A stretch of DNA of 64,000 nt, from assembly GCF_018998565.1 (NCBI RefSeq), contig NZ_JAHNZO010000001.1, positions 1 to 64,000 of the forward strand. Reading direction: 5' to 3'. Both the position numbers and the translations under genes were made by a program. This stretch comes from Paenibacillus oleatilyticus (GTDB lineage Bacteria > Bacillota > Bacilli > Paenibacillales > NBRC-103111). Below are positions 34,108 to 43,325 of the stretch, one piece after another. Each line of letters opens with the position of its first letter. The first letter of the stretch is position 1. The notes under the pieces were generated by a model that saw nothing but the letters and a program-made list of their open reading frames with translations, was not told the DNA's origin and did no database searches.

Positions 34108-35271
34108 CTAGGTCGGCTTTACGGGACCGGTCGACCCTCTTACGACAAGCTCCGGTCTTAAGATAATTTTCGTGTACTGCCCATTGTCCTTCTCTTTGTC
34201 CTGCGGGTGCTCCAGCAGCCGGATCAAGATTTCCGCGGCTTTGCTTCCGATCTCCCCTTCCGACTGGGCAACGTGCGTATACCGTCCGGGCTCTTCCAGC
34301 CCCGGGGAAGGATCGTCGAACGTCAGGATGGACAGATCGTCGGGCACACGAAGCCCGAGCCGCCGGGCCAGAATCGCGATATGAATGCCGAGCTTCGCGT
34401 TGAGCGCGATATAAGCCGTGGCCGATTGGCTCTGCAAATGCCGGTACAGCGGGTGATGCTCGTCCAACAGGACGTCGTCGATCCGAAAGTCCGTCAAGAT
34501 CAGCGAAGGATCGATCATCGCTCCTTGCTCTTTCAGCGCCTCCATGTATCCGGCGATGCGCTCGTCTACGGAAACCGTCGGCAGCGGCGAGTCCGAACAG
34601 ATGGCGATTTTCCGGTGCCCGAGCTCCCACAGATGCGACACGGCCAATTTGGCGCCAAGCGCGCTGTCCGAGCAAACGAAATTGGTTTCCACCCCGGGCA
34701 AGTAGCGGTCGATTAGCACGAATGGAAACTTGTTCATTTTGAGCGCCAATATTTCTTCGTTATACGTCTCTGCATCGACCGGGAAAATAATCAAGCCGGC
34801 CGCCCCCATCCGGGTCAGCTCGACAATCGCTTCCCGCTCCCTCTCCTTGGAATTGTGCGTCAGGACGGTGGCCAGATAATAGCCGGTATCGTTTAGCTCG
34901 TTCACGATTCCCTGCACCAGCCGCAGCGCGAAATAGTCGGCCATGGACGGGATGAGGAGACCGATCATTTTGCGCACTCCGGCCGCAGTATCCTGTACAC
35001 CCTTCTCGGCCTGTATGCCGCCCGCTTGAGGGCTGATCGAAGCGCCCTCTCCCCTGCCGACGAAGCTGCCGCGTCCGGGAATGCGATAAATCCAGCCGTC
35101 CTTGGCGAGCTGGGCAAGCGCATTGGCTACCGTAATCCGGCTGACGTTGAACCTCGCGATCAGCTCCTTCTCGGAAGGAATCCGGTCCCCGTCGGCCAGT
35201 TTGCCGGAGGAGATGAGCTGCTTGAAGTGTTCCTGAATTTGCACGTACAAGGGCTGTCTTTCGCTTTGCAT
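34108..35271 (-). CDS. GntR-type regulator with LacI-like sensor domain
   Basis: A 387-residue regulator of the AraR layout: N-terminal GntR winged helix (IPSEKELIARFNVSRITVANALAQL, residues ~27-50) and, from about 95 onward, a periplasmic-binding-protein-like domain that binds a sugar (MIGLLIPSMADYFALRLVQGI, FVLIDRYLPG, HRKIAICSD). Probably represses the mannosidase gene and itself. A TTGTCA-N18-TATAAT promoter lies at 35310-35339. The inducer is not known; mannose or a mannoside is the natural guess. Confidence 0.85.
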   Translation of the reverse strand: MQSERQPLYVQIQEHFKQLISSGKLADGDRIPSEKELIARFNVSRITVANALAQLAKDGWIYRIPGRGSFVGRGEGASISPQAGGIQAEKGVQDTAAGVRKMIGLLIPSMADYFALRLVQGIVNELNDTGYYLATVLTHNSKEREREAIVELTRMGAAGLIIFPVDAETYNEEILALKMNKFPFVLIDRYLPGVETNFVCSDSALGAKLAVSHLWELGHRKIAICSDSPLPTVSVDERIAGYMEALKEQGAMIDPSLILTDFRIDDVLLDEHHPLYRHLQSQSATAYIALNAKLGIHIAILARRLGLRVPDDLSILTFDDPSPGLEEPGRYTHVAQSEGEIGSKAAEILIRLLEHPQDKEKDNGQYTKIILRPELVVRGSTGPVKPT

Positions 35272-35309
35272 GCGTCACGACCTCTGCTATCGATAATATC
35301 ATTATGTCA

Positions 35310-35339
35310 ATTATATCAAATCTCTCGAATGCGTGACAA
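35310..35339 (-). promoter_or_regulatory. Promoter of the GntR-type regulator
   Basis: Minus strand -35 TTGTCA (35334-35339), 18-bp spacer, -10 TATAAT (35310-35315). The 10-mer shared with the mannosidase promoter overlaps the -10. Confidence 0.6.
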
Positions 35340-35356
35340 ATCAGAGGAAGCATCGA

Positions 35357-36124
35357 TTACAGACAAATCATCACCGCGTTACCTTCCGGGTCCTCGACGA
35401 TAAAATAATGGTCGAACTGCACATCTCGGACGATTTTCATGCCGGTGCTCCGAACAAACGCGCAAGCTTCATGGATATTCGCAGCTTTGAGCATAAACGT
35501 CGGCAGCGCTGCAAGATCTCGGTTGTTGCGGTTATCGTCGAGCAAAATTCCCGTACCGTTCGGCATATCGAACCAATAAATCGGCCCGCCATCCTGACGA
35601 TCCGGCTTGATCTGCTGGCCGAGCAGCTTGCCGTACCACTCGGTCGCTCTTTTCAGATCGGTCACGGGGATCACGACGCTGTTGATGCGGTTTTGGATCG
35701 GATGATCGGGGACGGTCTGCCGCACCGGATTCGGATTGACCCACTCCGATTGTACGATCATGATCTCATGGCCTTCCGAATCGACAATATGGAAATACAC
35801 GAGCCCGGGATGGGGACGCTGCACATCTTGAGAGATCGTAATCCCGTTCTCTTGGACGTATGCGCGAGCCCGTTCAATATCCGCAGTTCTCATCATGCAA
35901 ATCGGATATTGATCCTGCCCCTTTATATTGCGGTGATCGTCCAGCATCAGGTTGACCTGATTGTTCATGTCGAACTCGCAAAACGGTTTTTCGTCGTCCA
36001 GAGGCTGGAGCGGCATACCCAGAAGCCTGGCGTACCAAGCCGCCATGCGGGGCAAATCCCGGACATGCAGCACAGCGGCTTTAACCTCGTGCAAAAGCTT
36101 TGTTTCTTTCGCTGACGTATTCAT
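35357..36124 (-). CDS. Two-domain VOC/glyoxalase-like protein
   Basis: A 255-residue protein with two vicinal oxygen chelate domains in tandem: residues ~15-125 (AAVLHVRDLPRMAAWYARLLG ... DSEGHEIMIVQ) and ~140-255 (SVVIPVTDLKRATEWYGKLLG ... DPEGNAVMI). The family includes glyoxalases, extradiol dioxygenases and antibiotic-binding proteins, using paired metal ligands or none. The substrate cannot be read from the sequence. Single gene with a distant AAAGGGG. Confidence 0.8.
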   Translation of the reverse strand: MNTSAKETKLLHEVKAAVLHVRDLPRMAAWYARLLGMPLQPLDDEKPFCEFDMNNQVNLMLDDHRNIKGQDQYPICMMRTADIERARAYVQENGITISQDVQRPHPGLVYFHIVDSEGHEIMIVQSEWVNPNPVRQTVPDHPIQNRINSVVIPVTDLKRATEWYGKLLGQQIKPDRQDGGPIYWFDMPNGTGILLDDNRNNRDLAALPTFMLKAANIHEACAFVRSTGMKIVRDVQFDHYFIVEDPEGNAVMICL

Positions 36125-36276
36125 CGGTTGTTTTTTCCCCTTTCAAAATGCTTCATCAACTGCGACGTTCCGATCATCTAAACTGTTCTGTCATCAAGGC
36201 AGGAGATCCTTTCCAGTCCATTCGTAAGCAGAATACGACTTACCGCGGATAATTTCAAGTTAATTGGCGGAAAGCA

Positions 36277-36304
36277 CGAAAAAGCGGGACCCTAAGGCCC
36301 CGCT
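36277..36304 (-). terminator. Terminator of the metNIQ operon
   Basis: Minus strand AGCGGGGCC, loop, GTCCCGCT then TTTTT, 18 bp after the metQ stop. Confidence 0.85.
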
Positions 36305-36321
36305 CATCTTATCGCTATTGC

Positions 36322-37161
36322 TTATTTAAACGCAGGCACGACTGCGCCTTTGTACTTGTCTTCGATAAACTTCTTCACGTCTTCGGACGTGAGTGCTTTA
36401 GCCAGCTTCTGCATCGCGTCGGAATCTTTGTTGTCCGGACGGGATACGAGAATGTTCACATACGGGGAATCGTTCGATTCGATGAACAGCGCATCCTTCG
36501 TCGGTACCAGCTTCGCTTCGAGCGCGTAGTTCGTGTTGATGAGCGCCAGATCAACTTCACCCAATGTACGCGGCAGCATAGCAGCTTCCAGCTCTTTGAA
36601 CTTCAGGTTTTTCTTGTTTTCGACGACGTCTCTGACCGTTCCTTTGACGCCAACGCCTTCTTTAAGCTTGATCAGGTTGTTTTTCTCCAGCAGCGCGAGC
36701 GCGCGGCCGCCGTTGGACGGATCGCTCGGAATTGCAACGGTTGCGCCGTCTTTCAGCTCGTCGATCTTTTTAATTTTTTGCGAGTAGCCGCCGAACGGTT
36801 CGATATGAACGCCGGTCACAGTAACGAGATTCATGTTTTTGTCTTTGTTGAATTGCTCCAGGTACGGCGTGTGCTGGAAGAAGTTCGCATCCAGCTGCTT
36901 CTCGAACACCTGTACGTTCGGCTGCACATAATCCGTGAATTCTTTTACTTCCAGGTTGACGCCTTGTTCTTTCAGCTTCGCTTTGACGGAATTCAAAATT
37001 TCCGCATGCGGCGCGGCAGTAGCGCCGACCTTCAGCGTCACTTCTTTTTTCTCGGGTGCCGGCGTCGCTCCTCCGGTTTGCTCCGGAGCCGGTTTGCTGC
37101 CGCAAGCAGCCAGCGAGAAGGCCATTACGACGGACAATGCGGTAATCATCATTTTTTTCAT
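36322..37161 (-). CDS. metQ: MetQ, methionine-binding lipoprotein
   Basis: A 279-residue extracytoplasmic substrate-binding lipoprotein of the methionine importer. Signal peptide with lipobox LAAC, then the NlpA/MetQ fold with VGATAAPHAEILNSV and FTDYVQPNVQV ... DANFFQHTPYL, family-typical. Start ATG 37161 follows GGAGG; the frame is open further upstream but those codons are antisense to metI. Last gene of metN-metI-metQ. Confidence 0.95.
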   Translation of the reverse strand: MKKMMITALSVVMAFSLAACGSKPAPEQTGGATPAPEKKEVTLKVGATAAPHAEILNSVKAKLKEQGVNLEVKEFTDYVQPNVQVFEKQLDANFFQHTPYLEQFNKDKNMNLVTVTGVHIEPFGGYSQKIKKIDELKDGATVAIPSDPSNGGRALALLEKNNLIKLKEGVGVKGTVRDVVENKKNLKFKELEAAMLPRTLGEVDLALINTNYALEAKLVPTKDALFIESNDSPYVNILVSRPDNKDSDAMQKLAKALTSEDVKKFIEDKYKGAVVPAFK

Positions 37162-37223
37162 AAGTAAGATTCCTCCACCTTTTTGTATAGGATAGTATCG
37201 ATTTGCTTTGTATATAAAAATCC

Positions 37224-37886
37224 TTATTTTCGCTGAAACTTCCGGACAAGCCGGTCGCCCAGCGATTGCAGGATTTGAACCAGCACCAGCAGGAGAAGCA
37301 CCGTGACGATCATCACGAGCGTTTGGAAACGCTGATAGCCGAAGCGGATCGCCAGGTCGCCCAGACCGCCGCCTCCAATAACCCCCGACATGGCCGTATA
37401 CGATACTAGCGTAACCGCCGTAATTGTCGCCCCGGCGATCAAGCCCGGACGCGCCTCGGGCAGCATGACCCGCGATACGATCTGCCAGTACGTCGCGCCC
37501 ATCGATTGCGCGGCTTCCACGACGCCGCGGTCCACCTCGCGCAGCGACGTCTCCACCAGGCGGGCAAAGAACGGTGCCGCGGCAATGACGAGCGGCGGGA
37601 TTGAGCCCGATACCCCGAGGGACGTACCGACGACCAGTCTGGTGAAGGGGATAAGCATAATCATTAGAATCACGAACGGCACGGAGCGCAGCACGTTGAC
37701 CACGAGCGATAGCAGCGCATACACCACAGGCTGCCCGAGAAGCTGCCCCCGCGAAGTGACGAAGAGGATGATGCCGAGCGGCAGACCGATCAGCACGGTA
37801 AACACCATGGACAGACCGAGCATCGTCAACGTATCGTAGGTCGCCTCTCCGATTGCTCCCCAATCCAGATTAAGCAGTTCATCCAT
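37224..37886 (-). CDS. metI: MetI, methionine ABC permease
   Basis: A 220-residue inner-membrane permease with five hydrophobic segments and the MetI loop that docks on the ATPase (VVEAAQSMGATYWQIVSRVMLPEARPG). It overlaps the end of metN by 8 bp. Partner of MetN and MetQ. Confidence 0.95.
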   Translation of the reverse strand: MDELLNLDWGAIGEATYDTLTMLGLSMVFTVLIGLPLGIILFVTSRGQLLGQPVVYALLSLVVNVLRSVPFVILMIMLIPFTRLVVGTSLGVSGSIPPLVIAAAPFFARLVETSLREVDRGVVEAAQSMGATYWQIVSRVMLPEARPGLIAGATITAVTLVSYTAMSGVIGGGGLGDLAIRFGYQRFQTLVMIVTVLLLLVLVQILQSLGDRLVRKFQRK

Positions 37887-38901
37887 GCTGAATCACCTCC
37901 ACATCCAATCCGCGGCCCCGCAGCAGAGCGATAGCCTGCTCTGCGCCGCCTTCCTGTCCCTGCAGCTCTACGACAAGCTGTCCGTAAGGGGTATCCTTAA
38001 GCTTCGATACCGTCCCTTGCAGGATGACGAACGGCACGTTCGTCTCGCGCATCGTTTCGTACAATACCGGCTGGTAGGTCTGTTCGCCGATGTACGTCAC
38101 CCGGACAAGCGTCCGATTGCCTGCCGCTGCGCTCCCGGACGTCTCCAGTCCGATTGCAGCCACATCGGAAACTTGAGCGACGAACTCTCTGGTCGTCCGA
38201 TGCTGCGGCTTCAGGAACACATCGGTCACCGGTCCCTCTTCCACAATCTCTCCGCCGTCAATGACCGCCACCCGGTCGCAAATCGTGCGAATCACGTTCA
38301 TCTCGTGCGTAATCAGGACGATCGTAATCCCGAGCTGCTTGTTAATATCCAGCAGCAGCGACAAAATCGCGCCGGTCGTCTGCGGATCGAGCGCCGACGT
38401 CGCCTCGTCGCACAGCAGCACCTTCGGATTCGTCGCCAGCGCGCGGGCGATACCGACCCGCTGCTTCTGGCCGCCCGACAGCTGCGCCGGGTATTTGCTG
38501 CCGTGGCCGGTTAATCCGACGAGTCCGATCAGCTCCTCCACCCTGCGGGCGATCTGTTCCTTCGGCAGCTTGGCGAGCCGCAAAGGGAACGCAATATTAT
38601 CGGCTACCGTCGCGGATGACAGCAGGTTAAAATGCTGAAAAATCATTCCGATCGAGCGCCGCTCCAATTGAAGCTTCGCGTTCCCCAGCTTCGTCATCTC
38701 GACGCCGTCCACGACGACTTCCCCGGCAGTCGGACGCTCCAGCATGTTGATCGTGCGGATCAGTGTGCTTTTACCTGCCCCCGAATGGCCGATGATGCCG
38801 AAGATCTCGCCTTTGCGGATCGTCAAGTCGATATTCCGCAGCGCCGTAACCTGCCTGCCCCCGACATCGTAATTTTTCATAACGCCTTTCAACTGAATCA
38901 A
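37879..38901 (-). CDS. metN: MetN, methionine ABC ATPase
   Basis: A 340-residue ATPase: Walker A GHSGAGKST near 37-45, signature LSGGQKQR, Walker B LLCDEATSALD, H-loop ITHEM, and a C-terminal NIL (ACT-like) domain (~265-340) that binds methionine and inhibits transport when cell methionine is high. The gene follows a SAM-I riboswitch, so transcription is shut off by S-adenosylmethionine. Confidence 0.95.
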   Translation of the reverse strand: MIQLKGVMKNYDVGGRQVTALRNIDLTIRKGEIFGIIGHSGAGKSTLIRTINMLERPTAGEVVVDGVEMTKLGNAKLQLERRSIGMIFQHFNLLSSATVADNIAFPLRLAKLPKEQIARRVEELIGLVGLTGHGSKYPAQLSGGQKQRVGIARALATNPKVLLCDEATSALDPQTTGAILSLLLDINKQLGITIVLITHEMNVIRTICDRVAVIDGGEIVEEGPVTDVFLKPQHRTTREFVAQVSDVAAIGLETSGSAAAGNRTLVRVTYIGEQTYQPVLYETMRETNVPFVILQGTVSKLKDTPYGQLVVELQGQEGGAEQAIALLRGRGLDVEVIQHG

Positions 38902-38962
38902 ATCTTTTTCCTCCCCGGAATAAACAGCCCTTGTTCATTAAACCGGCCCGTTCGCTTAGCGC

Positions 38963-38991
38963 AAAAAACCCTGCACGACGAGGTACAGGGT
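38963..38991 (-). terminator. Riboswitch-controlled terminator of metN
   Basis: Minus strand CCCTGTAC, loop, GTGCAGGG, then six T, about 60 bp ahead of metN. This is the expression platform of the SAM riboswitch. Confidence 0.85.
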
Positions 38992-38997
38992 TAGCGG

Positions 38998-39145
38998 TTT
39001 AACTCATGTCCCTCTCATCTGCCAGAACCTTGGTCGGGTTCTGGAGGAATTGGCACCTGATTTCCTACAATTCTGAATTTCCGAACTGTAAAGGAACGGT
39101 TGCCGGGCTTCATCGGGCCTTGTCCCTCCGCCTCTCTTGATAAGA
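38998..39145 (-). ncRNA. SAM-I (S-box) riboswitch
   Basis: Minus strand: CTTATCAAGAGAGGCGGAGG opens the aptamer at 39144, followed by CCCGATGAAGCCCGGCAACC, then GGTGCCAATTCC and the pairing arm GAGAGGGACATGAG. These are the conserved P1, P2 and core blocks of SAM-I. The usual CTGGCCC is AAGGCCC here. High SAM should favour the terminator at 38963. Confidence 0.93.
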
Positions 39146-39199
39146 AGTGCTTCTATGAAATTAAATGAAATTTTCGATTCAATGGTATGAAACGTTGTT

Positions 39200-39228
39200 A
39201 GTGTACAAAATTATTCATGTAAAGTCAA
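39200..39228 (-). promoter_or_regulatory. Promoter of metNIQ
   Basis: Minus strand TTGACT (39223-39228), 17-bp spacer, TACACT (39200-39205). It places the transcript start about 50 bases before the riboswitch. Confidence 0.75.
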
Positions 39229-39285
39229 TAAGAACATACGGAATTTTTGTTTGTTAAATTATTGCAACCGGCAAAGTTCCCGGCT

Positions 39286-40728
39286 TTACTCGTTCAGAGG
39301 CAGCTCCAGGCGAAAAACAAACCGCCCCTGCTCGTGCCGGAACGCCAGCCGTCCTCCGTGCAGCTCGGCAATGTTGCGCGCGATCGACAGCCCGAGTCCT
39401 GCGCCGTCAGGCAACGGATCTCCCGTACGCGATTCGTCCGCTTTATAGAACCGCTCGAACAGCAGCTCCTCCTGCGCCTTCGTAATCGATCGGCCTTCGT
39501 TCTCGAATTCGATGGCCGTGCGCTTCGGGTAGGCCGCTAACGTCACGGTTACGCGGCCGGGGGCGACGGAATATTTAACGGCGTTCATCAGCAGATTATC
39601 CAGCGCGCGAACGAGCTTTTCCGCATCTGCAACAACATACAGCGGGGCTTCCGGGAGCCGGCATTCGATGGCAATCTGACGCTGCTCCGCAATCGGCTCG
39701 AATTCGCTGACCAATTGCTCCAGCAAATGGTGAATGTCGATCTCGCGCCGTTCCAGCTTGGCCTCCCCCCCGGAGAGCCGGGTGTATTCGAATAAGTCGT
39801 CGATCAGCTTCTTCAACTGATTGGCTTTATTGTAAGCGCTCGTCAAATACCGTTCCCGCTCAGGGGCATTCGTTTGAGCAGGGTTCATCAGCAGGTTCAA
39901 ATATCCGATGACGCTTGTTAGCGGAGTCCGCAAATCGTGCGAGACATTCGTGATCAAGTCCATCTTCGATTTTTCCAGACGCCGCTCCTTCTCCTGCTGC
40001 CGGGCAAGTTGCTCCGCCATGGAATTGATATTGGCCGCGACCAAACCAAGCTCGTCCCGGCTGTTCGTCGCCAGCCGCACGGACAGCTCGCCGTGGGCGA
40101 TTTCGTTCAATCCGCGGTTGATGTACCGAATCTGCCTCATTTTGCGCCAGGTCAGAGCATAGAAGAACAGCACGAACAGAGCGATGAACAGTAAAAATTT
40201 GAACAATACCTCGTTAGTCTCGTACCCATTCCCCGGCTGCGGAACCAGCTTGCTGGAAACGATCAAATAGACGGCCTGACCCCGGTACTGCGCCGGCAGC
40301 ACCGCCGTGTACGCCGCGCCCGGCTGCCTGTTGTTCGCTTGTTTGGCCGACATCAGCAGCTCGTACAAGCTCAGCTTGCTTTCCAGCGCTTCGGAAGAGC
40401 GAAAAAGCACACGTCCGGACTCGTCCGTTACGTATGCTCTCAGCTTGCCTCCCTGTCCGGCCTGTTCCACCAGCGAAGCTGCCGTCCGTTCATCCGAATC
40501 TACTGCGCTCAAGGCCGCCCATTTCTTGTCGAGGTTGTCCAGCCGTTCATTCACCGTCCTTCGGATCGATTCGTAATTGTCCGAATCGTTCGGCTGAATT
40601 TCTTGGTAACCCCATTCCAATAAAGTCGAGGCTAGCGTGCTCAGCATAAGGCATCCGACGAAGGTCAGCATCAGCTTCACGCGAAGGGTTACCAAAAACG
40701 GCCATTTCGGCAAACGCACCCTACTCAA
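39286..40728 (-). CDS. Two-component sensor histidine kinase
   Basis: About 480 residues. A TTG start at 40728 is preferred (GGGGAGTGGG about 8 nt upstream, overlapping the regulator's stop); GTG 40719 is also possible. Order: TM1 at the start, an extracytoplasmic domain, TM2 (FLLFIALFVLFFYAL), HAMP, HisKA with phospho-acceptor His in VSHDLRTPLTSVIGYL, and HATPase with DGAGLGLSIARNIAELHGG. Partner of the adjacent OmpR-type regulator. Signal unknown; envelope stress is suggested by the linked DedA and methyltransferase genes. Confidence 0.9.
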   Translation of the reverse strand: MSRVRLPKWPFLVTLRVKLMLTFVGCLMLSTLASTLLEWGYQEIQPNDSDNYESIRRTVNERLDNLDKKWAALSAVDSDERTAASLVEQAGQGGKLRAYVTDESGRVLFRSSEALESKLSLYELLMSAKQANNRQPGAAYTAVLPAQYRGQAVYLIVSSKLVPQPGNGYETNEVLFKFLLFIALFVLFFYALTWRKMRQIRYINRGLNEIAHGELSVRLATNSRDELGLVAANINSMAEQLARQQEKERRLEKSKMDLITNVSHDLRTPLTSVIGYLNLLMNPAQTNAPERERYLTSAYNKANQLKKLIDDLFEYTRLSGGEAKLERREIDIHHLLEQLVSEFEPIAEQRQIAIECRLPEAPLYVVADAEKLVRALDNLLMNAVKYSVAPGRVTVTLAAYPKRTAIEFENEGRSITKAQEELLFERFYKADESRTGDPLPDGAGLGLSIARNIAELHGGRLAFRHEQGRFVFRLELPLNE

Positions 40729-41410
40729 TTTTATAACCCACTCCCCATACGGTTTTGATATACCGGGGTTCCCGCGGGATGTCTTCGATCTTTTCCCGGA
40801 GATTGCGGATATGCACCATGACGGTATTGTCGGAATGGAAAGCGCCTTCTTTCCACACCTGCTCATAAATCGCATCAACGGAAAACACTTGGCCCCGGTT
40901 TTTCGCCAGCAAAGCCAGTATTGCGAATTCGATCGGCGTCAGATTGACCTTTTTGCCGCGAACCGTCACCAAGTGACGGGCCGGATCAACGACGAGGTCG
41001 CCGACCTCCACCCGGCCGCGTTCCGTCTTCTTACCGATCATGTGCTGCCGTCTCAGGCAGGCCTTGACCCGAGCGACCAGCTCCAGCGGGTTAAACGGTT
41101 TCACGACGTAGTCGTCCGCGCCCGTCGATAAGCCGGTGATTTTGTCCAGATCCTCGCCCTTGGCCGACAGCATAATGATGGGAACGTCGCTTTTCTCCCG
41201 GATTTTCACGCACGCGCGAATGCCGTCCATCTGGGGCATCATAATATCCAAGATGATGATGTCTACCTTCTCCCGTTCGGCCAGCTTCAAGGCTTGCAAT
41301 CCATCCTCGGCTTCCAGTACGCGGTAGCCTTCGTTCCGCAAATAAATTTGAATAATATCCCGGATATCCGGATCGTCGTCAGCTACCAGTACGCTGTTCG
41401 CCTGCTCCAA
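40721..41410 (-). CDS. OmpR-family response regulator
   Basis: About 229 residues from TTG 41410 (AGGAGG 9 nt upstream, inside the end of the DedA gene). Receiver with VLVADDDPDIRD and phospho-Asp in IIILDIMMPQMDG, then a winged-helix DNA-binding domain ending VWGVGYKIE. It overlaps both the DedA and kinase genes, so the three must be co-transcribed. Confidence 0.92.
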   Translation of the reverse strand: MEQANSVLVADDDPDIRDIIQIYLRNEGYRVLEAEDGLQALKLAEREKVDIIILDIMMPQMDGIRACVKIREKSDVPIIMLSAKGEDLDKITGLSTGADDYVVKPFNPLELVARVKACLRRQHMIGKKTERGRVEVGDLVVDPARHLVTVRGKKVNLTPIEFAILALLAKNRGQVFSVDAIYEQVWKEGAFHSDNTVMVHIRNLREKIEDIPREPRYIKTVWGVGYKIE

Positions 41411-42020
41411 TCGAACCGCCCTCCTGCAATTTTTTGCGCTGTGCGAGCTTGACAAGGCCCCATGCGGCAGCAAGCGCCAGCGGAATCCACAGCAGCTTGA
41501 GCCCGTAGCTATAGATGAGCATGCCGATTTCTTGAGCGTGACCGGCCGTCAGCCGTCCAATGAAGAAAAAGGCGAAAGTCCATACGAACCCCGTCGTGTA
41601 GGAAAGGAGAGCATAGCGGCGAAAGGACATTTTGTTCATTCCTACGAGGTATGGCAAGACGTGGCGGACAACGGGGAAAAAATAGCTGATGATCAAGGCC
41701 AGACTTCCGTATTTTTGATTGAGCTTTTCTGCCATCTCTATCGCTTTATCCATTTTCTTCTTTTTCCGGAGCCGCTCCAGTACCGGGGTGCCCGCGTACC
41801 GGCCGAGCACGTATCCGAGCGATAACCCCGATACGACGCCGAGATAGGTTAAAAGAAAGGCCGGAACGGGGTGCAGCAGGCCGCTGGCCGTTACTGCACC
41901 GCCGGTCATGACGACGACTTCGTCGGGAATCGGCATCCCTACAATGCCGAGCCATAGCGCGAAAAACAAAGCCAAATACCCGAACTGCCCGATCCACAGC
42001 ATCAGCGTATCGTAAGTCAT
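41379..42020 (-). CDS. DedA-family membrane protein
   Basis: About 213 residues from ATG 42020, which overlaps the previous stop (ATGA). DedA/SNARE-associated fold: PIPDEVVVMTGG motif, long hydrophobic helices, and ISYFFPVVRHVLPYLVG with the conserved Arg. The family recycles undecaprenyl phosphate or flips phospholipids. Co-expression with a two-component system suggests an envelope-homeostasis unit. Confidence 0.88.
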   Translation of the reverse strand: MTYDTLMLWIGQFGYLALFFALWLGIVGMPIPDEVVVMTGGAVTASGLLHPVPAFLLTYLGVVSGLSLGYVLGRYAGTPVLERLRKKKKMDKAIEMAEKLNQKYGSLALIISYFFPVVRHVLPYLVGMNKMSFRRYALLSYTTGFVWTFAFFFIGRLTAGHAQEIGMLIYSYGLKLLWIPLALAAAWGLVKLAQRKKLQEGGSIGAGEQRTGS

Positions 42021-42601
42021 TGTGGCGTTCCCCCCGGCTTCCGGCACACATACACGAATGCAGGAGGAAAATTAAACGGAACGAAACGGAGCGTCTCGAT
42101 GTCAAAGTATTGTTCGAGCTGAGACTTCATTTGCAGTGAATATTGAAACGCGATGAACCGGCCGCCCGGCTTGAGGGACGACGTGATTTGCTCCATCAGC
42201 CGGTCGCGCAATTGCTGCGGGAAATTATAGAAGGGCAAACCGCTGATGACGGCATCCAGTCCCTCGATCCCCTGCTGATTCAGCACTTGCCCCATACTGC
42301 AGGCGTCGGCATGACAGGAGAACTCCGGGAACTGTACGGCTAGCTGCTCCCTCAGCACCTGTTCCTTTTCGAACAGCAGCACCTTCGTCTTCGGTCCCTT
42401 GGCTTGGCGGATGAACCGGGTTAATGCGCCAGTTCCGGCTCCGAGTTCCGCCACATATTGCGCTTGAGCCCAGGGAACAGGCTTGGTCATCGCCCGGGCC
42501 AAAAATCGGGAGCTGGGCGTAACGCTGCCCATTTCTCGGGGAGATTGAAAAAATTTATTTAAAAAAAGCACTTTTTCTTGAACGCTGGCGTGGAAACTCA
42601 T
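42017..42601 (-). CDS. SAM-dependent methyltransferase, phospholipid N-methyltransferase-like
   Basis: A 194-residue class I methyltransferase of the KsgA/PmtA group. Motif I VAELGAGTGALTRFI, a motif II acid in VLLFEKEQ, and GLDAVISGLPFYNFPQQLRD with a P-F-Y motif like the NPPY of rRNA dimethylases. PmtA-type enzymes methylate phosphatidylethanolamine; its location ahead of a DedA gene agrees, but an RNA target is not excluded. AAGGAGG lies 11 nt upstream. Confidence 0.75.
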   Translation of the reverse strand: MSFHASVQEKVLFLNKFFQSPREMGSVTPSSRFLARAMTKPVPWAQAQYVAELGAGTGALTRFIRQAKGPKTKVLLFEKEQVLREQLAVQFPEFSCHADACSMGQVLNQQGIEGLDAVISGLPFYNFPQQLRDRLMEQITSSLKPGGRFIAFQYSLQMKSQLEQYFDIETLRFVPFNFPPAFVYVCRKPGGTPQ

Positions 42602-42789
42602 GAATGCATTGCCCTCCTTGTTGCTCTAAATTTAACCATTTAGACGTTGTTCGAACCTTGTTACCCTTCAATCATTTACTTTTAAAACGAATGTAAGAGT
42701 CCGTTTGTTTCGTCCAATGGGATTCGATGTACTTAGGATATCCAAAATATCTTTAGAACAAATGGAGGTTTTTCTGAATTATTTCTTAA

Positions 42790-42835
42790 GAAAAAAGCCA
42801 GGCTCCCTAAGATTTCAAGCAGGAGCACAGGCTGT
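42790..42835 (-). terminator. Terminator of mscL
   Basis: Minus strand AGCC..GCTCC paired with GGAGC..GGCT, followed by six T, just past the mscL stop. The rest of the gap 42602-42789 is without a gene. Confidence 0.65.
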
Positions 42836-42851
42836 CTGAGCTGTAGGGGGG

Positions 42852-43325
42852 CTAAGCGCGTTCCGCAGCCGGAGCTTCGAGAACGGCGGTGCAGTATTTG
42901 CAGCGGGATGCTTTTTTGGGGATTTCTGACAAGCATTCCGGGCATTCCTTGATGTTTTCTTTCGGGTCGGGCTTGGCCTCTTCTTTGCGGCGGAACCGGT
43001 TGATCTGCTTGACGGCGATAAAAATAACGAACGAGACGATCATAAAATCGAGCAGCGTACTGAGGAACAATCCGTAGTTAAACGTGGCTGCACTTGCATT
43101 CTTAGCATCTTTAAGCGTCTCGTAGGACTTCCCGTCCAAGCTAATAAATAAATCCGTGAAATTCACCTTGCCGAGCAGCAGCCCGATCGGAGGCATGACC
43201 AGATCGTTAACGATCGACGTGACGACTTTGCCGAACGCGCCTCCGATGATCACCCCGATCGCCAGATCGATCATATTCCCTTTAATTGCAAATTCTTTAA
43301 ATTCTTTCAAAATTTTTGACGGCAT
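42852..43325 (-). CDS. mscL: MscL, large-conductance mechanosensitive channel
   Basis: A 157-residue pressure-release channel. N-terminal amphipathic helix [22 protein letters not shown]1 with [14 protein letters not shown]2 [12 protein letters not shown], and a C-terminal zinc-ribbon-like [18 protein letters not shown] common in Firmicute MscL. Length is normal. Single-gene transcript. Confidence 0.95.
   Translation of the reverse strand: MPSKILKEFKEFAIKGNMIDLAIGVIIGGAFGKVVTSIVNDLVMPPIGLLLGKVNFTDLFISLDGKSYETLKDAKNASAATFNYGLFLSTLLDFMIVSFVIFIAVKQINRFRRKEEAKPDPKENIKECPECLSEIPKKASRCKYCTAVLEAPAAERA

Noticed and set aside
36322..37863. A single 513-residue protein ending in MetQ
   Set aside because: The first ~234 codons are an out-of-frame reading of metI; the signal peptide and SD put the start at 37161.
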